DNA of 64,000 nucleotides from Amycolatopsis nigrescens CSC17Ta-90 (lineage in GTDB: Bacteria > Actinomycetota > Actinomycetes > Mycobacteriales > Pseudonocardiaceae): the NCBI RefSeq assembly GCF_000384315.1, contig NZ_ARVW01000001.1:7733001-7797000 (forward strand), read 5' to 3'. Positions 52,488 through 59,819 of this stretch are shown piece by piece. Positions within the stretch are counted from its first letter, which is position 1, and each line of letters opens with the position of its first letter. The position numbers and the translations under genes are program-made. The notes under the pieces were generated by a model, which had not been told where the DNA came from, did no database searches, and saw only the letters and a list, made by a program, of their open reading frames with translations.

Positions 52488-54742
52488 GTCGGACGCCTTG
52501 CCGATGAAGGCCGAACCTGTGCTGGACGGCGTGCTGGTCGACGACACGTTGCCACAACCGCGTCGTCGGAGGACGCGGCGGAACCGCTTCACGCTCTGGT
52601 GGTTGCACTCGCCGCGGGTGCCGCTGTGGCTCAAGAGCAAGCCGCAGGCGGTGCAGGCTGTCAAGGACGCCGTGGTGTGGGTGCTGAAGTCGCCGTTGCG
52701 GTATCTCGGCGCGGTCGTGCGCGGGATCGTCGTCGGCGCCCGCTGGTGGCGTGGGTGGGTCACGGTGCAGGACTACCGCACGGCGGCTGAGGAGTCGGAG
52801 AAGCTGGCGGACAAGTTCACCGAGATTCGGGTGCTCACCCTGTTCCGCTGGAAGATCACTGGTGCCTTGTTCGCAGTAGTGACCGTGGTCGTCGTACTGG
52901 TGGATCTCGTGTACGGCACCGATCCACTGTGGATCGCCGGGGCCGCCGCGTCGGCGGCACTGGCGATCCTGGGCCGCCGCAAGGATGGCAGTCCAGGAAG
53001 GAAGCCGGCGCTCGCCGGGCCGCGGACGCTCACCTGGACGATGGACCCGCAAGTTCTGGTCGACGCGTTCCGGGACGCGAAGCTGATCGGCAAGGATGAA
53101 TCCCTGCGGCTGGTCGAGCGGGCGACGCGGGTCGGCGATGGGTGGGCCATCACCGTCGACTTGCCGGCGACCCGCAAGGCCGCCGATGTCGTGAAGAACC
53201 GGGATGCGCTCGCGTCGGCGCTCGCTGTCGATGAAGTCCAGCTCATTGTCGAGCGGGTGCGCGGCAACGGCGGACATGCCGGACGGGTGTCCATGTGGGT
53301 CGCCGACGAGGACCCGTACAGCTCGCCTCCGTTGCGGACGCCGCTGCTCGGCGTGTCGAAGTGGGACGCGTGGCGGCCGGTGCCGTTCGGACGGGATGCA
53401 CGGGACCGGCGGATTGACCTGCCGCTGGTATGGACGTCGCTGCTCGTGGGTGCGATTCCGCGGCAGGGCAAGACGTTCGCCGCGCGGCTCGCGGCGGCCG
53501 GTGCCGTTCGGACGGGATGCACGGGACCGGCGGATTGACCTGCCGCTGGTATGGACGTCGCTGCTCGTGGGTGCGATTCCGCGGCAGGGCAAGACGTTCG
53601 CCGCGCGGCTCGCGGCGGCCGGATTGATTCTGGATGCGTGGGTGCGGCTGTACGTGGCGGACTTCAAGGCAGGTAAGGATTGGGATGCTGCCGGTCAAGT
53701 CGCACACCGGTTCATGTCCGGCGACGAAACCGAACACGTGCTGGCCCTGGTGGACTGGCTCGTTGAACTGGTCGCCGAGGTGCAGGGGCGGTACCGGCGG
53801 ATGCGGGACCTGGACGACCTGACCTGCCCGGAGTCGAAGGTCACCCCGGAGATGTCCCGCGACAAGGCGCTGGACATGCCGGTGACCGCGATCTTCATCG
53901 ATGAGGTCCAGGTGCCGCTCGAAGACCGGACACCCGTTGACGTGCAAGGGAAGAAGCTCACGGCGGGCGAGTACGTCGGCGAGTTGCTGACCTGGTTGGC
54001 GAAGAAGGGACCGGCGGCCGGGATCGTGCTGGTGCTCGCGACGCAGCGGCCGGACTCGAAAACGATCCCGTCCGGGCTGCGTGCCGTGCTCGGGTCGCGG
54101 TTCGCGCTACGGGTCATGGACTGGCGCGACTCCAACATCGTGCTCGGCGAGCAGATGAACACCCGCGGATTCGACTCCAGCCGGCTGCTGCCCTCGCACA
54201 AGGGCGTGGGGATTCTGCGGCCGGACGGCGACACGGCGGCTGGTGCCGATGTGCTCGCGATGACCGTGCGGACCTACTACATGCCGAACGAGGACTGGCA
54301 GACCATCTGCAAGCAGGGCCGAGCGCTCCGCGAAGCGGCCGGGACGCTGACAGGGCACGCAGCCGGGCAGGACACAACACCCGTGCTCGACCATGCCGCC
54401 GCGGCGAAGGCAATCGGTGCAGGTAGCGCCGTTGACGCGGTTCGCCCGTCGGGCAGCCTGCCGGAGCCGCTCGCGGTGATCGTGGACTATCTCGGCGATG
54501 ACCTCAGTCCGGACGGGCGGGACTTCGTGCCGACCGCCGAACTCCTGGACGCACTGGAGATCGACCCGAAGACGTTCGCGCAGCAGATGAGCGAGCTGGG
54601 ATGCCGCCGTACGCGGGACCGAGTGACAGCAGACGACGGCGAAACGCGGCAGGTGCGCGGGTACCTCACGGCTGAAATCAAGAGTGCCGTCGACTGCGCT
54701 ATGGGCCACGAGGATCCGACTGTCGAGGATGACCGGCCGTGA
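52480..54742 (+). pseudogene. FtsK/TraB-like DNA translocase broken by a tandem duplication
   Basis: The gene encodes an FtsK/SpoIIIE-type translocase of about 713 residues. It has two N-terminal membrane helices (about residues 128-165), Walker A GAIPRQGKT, Walker B AIFIDE, the LATQRPDS segment and a C-terminal winged-helix-like part. It should pump double-stranded DNA during conjugative transfer. A 121-bp direct duplication at 53381-53622 shifts the frame, and the first frame stops at 53538. Removal of one copy restores an unbroken frame to 54742. ATG 52480 follows GGAGGTGGCGG. As sequenced it yields a 352-residue protein that has the P-loop but lacks the motor core. Confidence 0.85.
53381..53622 (+). 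repeat. 121-bp perfect tandem duplication
   Basis: 53381-53501 and 53502-53622 are identical, and the 9-mer GGCGGCCGG precedes the first copy (53372-53380) and ends both copies. This is the signature of slippage or unequal exchange at a 9-bp microhomology. 121 is not a multiple of three, so the translocase frame is lost and the Walker A region is duplicated. Confidence 0.92.
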
Positions 54743-54903
54743 GGGTGGCTCACTCGGAAGAAGGGCAGGTTAAGGTTATTCTACCTGGGAGATTACCTGA
54801 GCTGACGCCTGCTGTTGCGCGTGCGTTGCTGGCCATACTGATCGAGCTTGCCGAGGTGCCGGTACTGGATGGGCCGGTGAAAGAGGTGGACCGTGACGGC
54901 TGA
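54739..54903 (+). CDS. 54-residue ORF between translocase and recombinase
   Basis: GTG 54739 overlaps the translocase stop as GTGA, and the TGA at 54901-54903 overlaps the recombinase start by 11 bp. The product has LPGRLPELTPAVARALLAIL followed by IELAEVPVLDGP, with an acidic end. Double translational coupling makes it a likely real gene. Small ORFs sit at this place in related elements, but I know no function. Confidence 0.6.
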   Translation: MRVAHSEEGQVKVILPGRLPELTPAVARALLAILIELAEVPVLDGPVKEVDRDG

Positions 54904-56653
54904 AATCATCAGTGATCCGTGGTCGACGCTTGACGAGATCCTGGGTCTTGAGGTCGCCGATCCAGTGGATGAGGGGATCGGGGCCTTGGCGGTCTACGGC
55001 CGGTGCTCGACCGAGGACAACCAGGACCCTGAGACGTCGCGAGGATGGCAGGTCGGGAACGCGAGTAAGTTCGTCGAGCCGCTTGGCGGCCGGATCGTGG
55101 CGGAGTACTTCGATGTCGGGCAGTCGCGTTCCGTGCCCTGGGACCGGCGGACCGAGGCGGCGCGGCTGCTCGCCGAGTTGAAGAACCCGCGGCGCGACTG
55201 GGACGCGGTGGTTGTCGGCGAAGGCACGCGGTGCTGGTTCGGCAACCAGTTCTCGCTGATCGCGCCGAGGTTCGCGGCCTACGGGGTGGAACTGTGGGTG
55301 CCCGAACTGGGCGGGAAGTTCGACGCGCGCAATCCCTCGCACAAGATGCTGATGAGCGTGCTGGGCGGGATGAGCGAGTCCGAACGTCAGCATGTTCAGG
55401 CTCGCGTCCGCGCGGCGATGGACGCCCAGGTGATCAACGAGGGACGTCACCAAGGTGGGCGGGCGCCGTACGGATACGTCGTTGTCGACGCCGGCCCGCA
55501 CCCGAATCCGCGTAAGGCTGCCGAAGGCTTCCGGTTGCGGGTGCTCGCGATTGAAGAGGAAGCCGCGGCTGTTGTCCGGCGGATCTTCGCGGAGTACCTG
55601 AACGGCAAGGGCGACCGGGCGATAGCCAATGGGCTCAATCGCGACGGCATTCCCTGTCCGTCCGCGCGGCGACCGGACCAGAACCGCCACCGACTCGCCG
55701 ATGGCTGGCAAGGCAGCACAACCCGGTCGATCCTGGAGAACCCGCGATACACCGGGTACGCATTCTTCGGCAGGTGGGCGCGGCAGGAGATGCTTCTCGA
55801 CCCGGATGACGTAGCGGCTGGCCATGTGACCAGGTTCCGGCGAGCGGGATCAGATCGGATCGTGCGGTCCCGCAAGCCTGCGCATCCGGCGATCGTCTCG
55901 GTTGAGGACTTCACTGAGGTCCAGATTCTGCGGCGCTCGCGTGCGGCCGGCGGGCTGCCCGCGCGTCGGAAGCTGGAGCGCGGTCCGAGGCAGACGAAGT
56001 GGACCTATGCGTTCCGTGGGCGAGTTCGGTGTGGCCATTGCCAGCGCAAGATGGAAGGGACGCCCCGGGAGAGCCGGATCTACTACCGCTGTGCCGCGCG
56101 GACGCTCGTGCCGGGATCACCAGCGCTCATCGACCACCCGAAGAACGTGTATCTGCCCGAAGCCGCGGTGATCGAGCCGGTCAATGACTACATCGGGCGG
56201 GTGTTCTCGTCGGATCAGCGGGACGCCACAGTACTCGCGATGCTCGGCGTGGCCGGTGATGTGAATGTGAATCCCGAGCGAACCGCGGACGCCGAACGTC
56301 GGCTGACTCAAGCCAGGACGCGACTGACTCGGCTTCAGCAAGCGATCGAGGCTGGGGCGGAGCCGGGCGCCTTGATCGAGCCGCTCAACCGGGCGAAGGA
56401 GGAACATGACGCGGCCGAAGAGGAGCTGGCGCGCATGCCTGCGGGCGCTTCGCTGGGCCGGGCGGAGGTTGAGGCTCTGGTGGACTCGCTCTCCGTGACC
56501 GGGCACCAGCTCAAGCACGCCAGCCCGGCACGGCTTCAGGAGCTGTACGGGGAGATCGGCCTTGAGATGGTCTACGACGCAAAAGAGCGGATGGTCGATG
56601 TGACCATCCGCCCGCCCCGTAGGGTTAGTGCGTGTGTCCGAGGGGGGACTTGA
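54893..56653 (+). CDS. Large serine recombinase (integrase)
   Basis: This 586-residue protein has a resolvase catalytic domain (about 30-180) with nucleophile Ser39 in YGRCSTED. A recombinase domain follows (about 185-320), then a zinc ribbon with RCGHCQRKM and YYRCAAR (about 375-405), a coiled-coil region (about 445-510) and a basic C-terminus. It should integrate and excise the element. GTG 54893 follows AGAGG. The last codons (VCVRGGT-stop) lie inside the 21-bp core and the 3' end of tRNA-Leu. A TGAAATCATC motif lies in its first codons. A decayed relative is at 38591-39309. Confidence 0.93.
   Translation: MTAEIISDPWSTLDEILGLEVADPVDEGIGALAVYGRCSTEDNQDPETSRGWQVGNASKFVEPLGGRIVAEYFDVGQSRSVPWDRRTEAARLLAELKNPRRDWDAVVVGEGTRCWFGNQFSLIAPRFAAYGVELWVPELGGKFDARNPSHKMLMSVLGGMSESERQHVQARVRAAMDAQVINEGRHQGGRAPYGYVVVDAGPHPNPRKAAEGFRLRVLAIEEEAAAVVRRIFAEYLNGKGDRAIANGLNRDGIPCPSARRPDQNRHRLADGWQGSTTRSILENPRYTGYAFFGRWARQEMLLDPDDVAAGHVTRFRRAGSDRIVRSRKPAHPAIVSVEDFTEVQILRRSRAAGGLPARRKLERGPRQTKWTYAFRGRVRCGHCQRKMEGTPRESRIYYRCAARTLVPGSPALIDHPKNVYLPEAAVIEPVNDYIGRVFSSDQRDATVLAMLGVAGDVNVNPERTADAERRLTQARTRLTRLQQAIEAGAEPGALIEPLNRAKEEHDAAEEELARMPAGASLGRAEVEALVDSLSVTGHQLKHASPARLQELYGEIGLEMVYDAKERMVDVTIRPPRRVSACVRGGT
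56632..56652. repeat. Right att core, overlapping tRNA-Leu 3' end
   Basis: GTGTGTCCGAGGGGGGACTTG matches the left copy at 39285-39305 with one mismatch. It includes the 3' strand of the tRNA acceptor stem and T stem, as well as the last codons of the recombinase. Confidence 0.7.
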
Positions 56654-56718
56654 ACCCCCACGCCCGTTAAGGGCACTAGCACCTCAAGCTAGCGCGTCTG
56701 CCATTCCGCCACTCGGAC
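56635..56718 (-). tRNA. tRNA-Leu(GAG)
   Basis: The minus strand folds into a complete leucine tRNA of 84 nt. The acceptor GTCCGAG pairs with CTCGGAC, and anticodon stem CTAGC/GCTAG encloses loop TTGAGGT with anticodon GAG. A long variable arm (TGCCCTTAACGGGC) and T arm GGGGG-TTCAAGT-CCCCC follow, with discriminator A. CCA is not encoded. The gene is intact despite integration at its 3' end, so the element supplies or preserves the last bases. Confidence 0.95.
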
Positions 56719-56888
56719 TTGCTGGAGACAGACTAACGGACGGCTACGAGGGGGTGCCAACCGGGTCGGCAGGGTGTCTCACTAGCTTCAGCAGCCTCTG
56801 GTTCACCGTGAGTAACAGGCGCTCGGTATGCCCGCAGTGAGGGTGGTGCGTCGCAGGGTGACCAGGCCCCCCGGTGGCTACGTCCTTA

Positions 56889-57740
56889 TCAGCCGCGAGA
56901 TGATTGATCGGGCGGGCCGAGGTGCAGGGTCAGGCGCGGTTGTTCGTCGGGGCCGAGTAGTTCGGTTCCGGTCAGTCGTGCGGGTTCACCGCAGAAGAGT
57001 GGGGCCTTGTTGCGGTGGCTCAGGCGGGCGACCTGGCCAGGCCGCCGGTCCAGGCGGAGGACTTCGGCAACGGCGAGGGTCATCAGCGGTCCGTGCACGA
57101 CAAGGCCGGGATAGCCTTCGACGCGGGTGGCGTATGGCCAGTCGTAGTGGATCCGGTGGGCGTTGGCGGTGGCGGCTGAGAAGCGCATCAGCAGCGTCGG
57201 ATCGGTGTGGAACTCCCATGTTCCGTCACGGGACCGGCGAAACGGGCTGCCGGCAGGCCGCAGTTCTGCCGCGTCCTCAGGGGCTGGGTGTGAGCCGGTC
57301 GCCGACGCTTCGCGGTAGATGAGGTTCTGCCGCTCATCGAGCAGGAGTGTCCCGTTCTCGCTGGACAGGCGCGTGCGCACGACGACGATGACCAACTCGC
57401 CGGAACGGCCGGATTTCTCGGTCACGGATTCCACGGTGGACTCACGGCGGACGGTGTCGCCGACCTTGGGCGCGCCGTGGAAGACCACCTCTCCACCGGC
57501 GAACATCCGGCGGGGGAGTGCGATCGGTGGCAGGAAGTCGCCGAGCGCGGGATGGCCGTCGGAGCCCAGTTCCGAGGAGACGGGCCAGCGGGGAAGGGCG
57601 ACCCAGTGCCACAGCGGAGGCAGGTGCTCGCCGAGGCATGGGGCGGGCAGGCCGTTGTCGAACAGCGCGGCCAGCGCGGCGACCGGAGCGGGGTCGATCG
57701 ACTCGTGCGTGGTGACGGTGTGCGGCTTCCAGTTCTCCAT
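56889..57740 (-). CDS. MaoC-like dehydratase, mesaconyl-C4-CoA hydratase type
   Basis: This 283-residue protein is a double hot-dog protein. The N-terminal half has the FAS1-type start domain (LWHWVALPRWPVSSELGSDG, FAGGEVVFHGAPKVGDTV). The C-terminal half has the hydratase motif region with FSAATANAHRIHYDWPYA and VVHGPLMTLAVAEVL. It likely hydrates an enoyl- or mesaconyl-type CoA. ATG 57740 is used; TTG 57749, four bases after AGGAGG, is a real alternative start. It is the third gene of an operon after the CitE-like and acyl-CoA dehydrogenase genes. Confidence 0.82.
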   Translation of the reverse strand: MENWKPHTVTTHESIDPAPVAALAALFDNGLPAPCLGEHLPPLWHWVALPRWPVSSELGSDGHPALGDFLPPIALPRRMFAGGEVVFHGAPKVGDTVRRESTVESVTEKSGRSGELVIVVVRTRLSSENGTLLLDERQNLIYREASATGSHPAPEDAAELRPAGSPFRRSRDGTWEFHTDPTLLMRFSAATANAHRIHYDWPYATRVEGYPGLVVHGPLMTLAVAEVLRLDRRPGQVARLSHRNKAPLFCGEPARLTGTELLGPDEQPRLTLHLGPPDQSSRG

Positions 57741-57758
57741 GGCCGCCAACGAACCTCC

Positions 57759-58907
57759 TCAGATCCTGTTGCGGGCGATGAGTTGTGCGGCGATGACGTT
57801 GCGCTGGATTTCGTTGGTGCCCTCGCCGACGATCATCAGCGGCGCGTCGCGGAAGTAGCGTTCGACGTCGTATTCCTTGGAGTAGCCGTAGCCGCCGTGC
57901 ACGCGGATGGCGTCGAGGGCGACCTGCATGGCGGTTTCGGAGGCGAACAGCTTGGCCATGCCCGCTTCCATGTCGGCGCGTTCGCCCGCGTCGAGTCGTT
58001 CGGCGGCGTCGAGGGTGAGCAGGCGGGCGGCGCGCATCTTGGTGGCCATGTCGGCGAGCAGGTTGCCGACGGACTGGTGCTTCCAGATCGGCTTGCCGAA
58101 GGACTCGCGCTCCTGGGCGTAGCGCACCGCGGCGTCCAGCGCCGCTTGCCCGACGCCGAGGGCACGAGCGGCGACCTGGACGCGGCCGACCTCGAGGCCG
58201 CGCATCATCTGTGCCCAGCCCTGGTTCGGCACGCCACCCAGCACGGCGTCCGCCGGGACCCGGCAGTCCTCGAAGACCAGCTCGCACGCCTCGACCCCGC
58301 GGTAGCCCAGCTTGGGCAGCTTCTTCGAGATGGTGAGGCCGTCACCGGGCTCGACGAGCAGCACGCTCATCCCGCGGTGAGCCGGCTCGGCTTCGCGGTC
58401 GGTGACGCACAGCAGGCCGATCAGCCCGGAATGCGCCGCGTTCGAGATCCAGGTCTTCGACCCGGTGATCGACCACCCGTCCTCGTCGGCGACGGCCAGG
58501 GTGCGGATGGCCTGGAGGTCGCTGCCACCGCCGGGTTCGGTGAGCGCCATCGTCGCGCGGATGTTCCCTTCGGCCATCGCGGGCAGGTACCGCTCGCGCT
58601 GTTCCGGCGTGCCGAAGGTCCGGAGGAGGTAGCTGATCACGGAATGACCGCCGATCGCACCGGCCAGGCTCATCCAGCCTCGTGCCAGCTCCTCGGTGAT
58701 CCTGGCGAAACAGGCGGTGCTGACGTCGACACCGCCGTACTCGGCGGGCACCAGAAGCCCGAAGAACCCGAGTTTCTTCATCTCGTCGATGAACTCGGCC
58801 GGGTAGAGGTCGTCCTCCTCGAACTCGCGCACCCGCGGCCGCACCCGTTCGTCCACGAACTCGGAGACGAGCGCGACCAGCTGCGTTTCGTCCTCATTGA
58901 GCTTCAT
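57759..58907 (-). CDS. Acyl-CoA dehydrogenase
   Basis: This 382-residue flavoenzyme has the family landmarks ALTEPGGGSDLQAI (FAD/substrate binding), KTWISNAAHSG, and the C-terminal YSKEYDVERYFRDAPLMIVG followed by EGTNEIQ, where the catalytic Glu is in GEGTNE. It introduces a double bond into an acyl-CoA and passes electrons to ETF. ATG 58907 has AAAGGA upstream. It overlaps the CitE-like gene by 14 bp and is 18 bp before the hydratase gene, so the three act in one pathway: oxidation, hydration and cleavage of a CoA ester. Confidence 0.93.
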   Translation of the reverse strand: MKLNEDETQLVALVSEFVDERVRPRVREFEEDDLYPAEFIDEMKKLGFFGLLVPAEYGGVDVSTACFARITEELARGWMSLAGAIGGHSVISYLLRTFGTPEQRERYLPAMAEGNIRATMALTEPGGGSDLQAIRTLAVADEDGWSITGSKTWISNAAHSGLIGLLCVTDREAEPAHRGMSVLLVEPGDGLTISKKLPKLGYRGVEACELVFEDCRVPADAVLGGVPNQGWAQMMRGLEVGRVQVAARALGVGQAALDAAVRYAQERESFGKPIWKHQSVGNLLADMATKMRAARLLTLDAAERLDAGERADMEAGMAKLFASETAMQVALDAIRVHGGYGYSKEYDVERYFRDAPLMIVGEGTNEIQRNVIAAQLIARNRI

Positions 58908-59715
58908 CGCCCGATCCTTTCGTTGCCTGCCGGAGGATGCGCAGGGCGCGATCCAGGACCGGCTTGTCGACCAGGTCGCCACCGACCGAGACGGCTCCGC
59001 CATCGGCGGCCGCGTCGGCGACCGTTCGCGCCCAGCGGATCTCGTCCGCACCGGGGGCCAGCGCGTCGGCGGCAGCGGCGACCTGTTTCGGATGCACGCA
59101 CAGTTTCCCGGTGAAGCCGAGCCGGCGCGCGTAGCGGACATCGTCGGTGAGCACGCCCTCGTCGTGCAGGTTGCCGGTGACCCCGTCGACCGGACCGGGC
59201 AGCCCGGCGGCCGCGGAGGCGAGCACCAGCGCGCCGCGGGCCGTCCGCAGCGCCTCCCGGTCGGCCGGGTTGACGCCCAGCTCGGCGGCCAGGTCGAAGC
59301 TGCCGAAGGCGAGGCGCTGGACGCCCGGCACGGCGGCGATGGCCGGGGCGTCGAGCACTCCCTTCGCGGTTTCGATCAAGGCGATCAGCGCCGGGAACGC
59401 TTCGCTGGCTCCTTGTACCGTGGCCGGGTCTTCGGCCTTCGGCAGCATCACCGGGCAGCGGTACGGTGCGAGCGCGGCCAGGTCCTCGAGGTGCCACGGG
59501 CTGCGCGGAGCGTTCACGCGGACGGCGCATCGGTGGCCATCGGCCAGCCAGGCGGTCACGTGCTCGCGCGCCTCGCTCTTGCTACCGGGGGAGACGGCGT
59601 CCTCCAGGTCCAGCACCACCAGATCGGCACCGGCACCGGCGGCCTTGGCGAACCGGTCCGGCCGGTCGCCGGGGACGAAGAGCATCGTGCGGGCGTCCTG
59701 TGCGTTCGTGGTCAC
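58894..59715 (-). CDS. CitE-like (HpcH/HpaI) CoA-ester lyase
   Basis: This 273-residue TIM-barrel protein has the CitE landmarks MLFVPGDRPDRF, VVLDLEDAV (metal-binding acidic residues), RVNAPRSPWHLEDL, ALIETAKGVLDA, FGSFDLAAELG and KLCVHPKQV. Relatives cleave citramalyl-, malyl- or methylmalyl-CoA, which suits the hydratase in the same operon. GTG 59715 is preferred because GGAG lies about 10 bases upstream and the family start aligns there; ATG 59757 is an alternative. It is the first gene of the operon. Confidence 0.85.
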   Translation of the reverse strand: MTTNAQDARTMLFVPGDRPDRFAKAAGAGADLVVLDLEDAVSPGSKSEAREHVTAWLADGHRCAVRVNAPRSPWHLEDLAALAPYRCPVMLPKAEDPATVQGASEAFPALIALIETAKGVLDAPAIAAVPGVQRLAFGSFDLAAELGVNPADREALRTARGALVLASAAAGLPGPVDGVTGNLHDEGVLTDDVRYARRLGFTGKLCVHPKQVAAAADALAPGADEIRWARTVADAAADGGAVSVGGDLVDKPVLDRALRILRQATKGSGDEAQ

Positions 59716-59819
59716 CTTCCCGAGAACTCCGGATCCTGTGCTGAGCGCCTTTCGCATCGTACTGGATGCATCTCCAGCCGCCGCTGTCTACATCGGACAC
59801 TCTTGGAGACGGCCTTCGG

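Larger units (their letters stand above)
39306..56652. mobile_element. AICE-like integrative element at tRNA-Leu(GAG)
   Basis: About 17.3 kb lies between the two 21-bp core copies. The right part has the standard actinomycete integrative-element order: XRE regulators, excisionase-like protein, WhiB, small membrane protein, DUF2637 protein, FtsK-like translocase, small ORF and recombinase ending at a tRNA gene. The left part is lower-GC cargo with nuclease-type genes. No replication initiator is recognised. The translocase is broken, so self-transfer is doubtful. The left border rests on one short repeat and could lie elsewhere. Confidence 0.6.

Noticed and set aside
39306..56652. CRISPR array or tyrosine integrase
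   Set aside because: No regularly spaced repeats of CRISPR size and no R-H-R-Y integrase motifs were found; the only recombinases are of the serine type.
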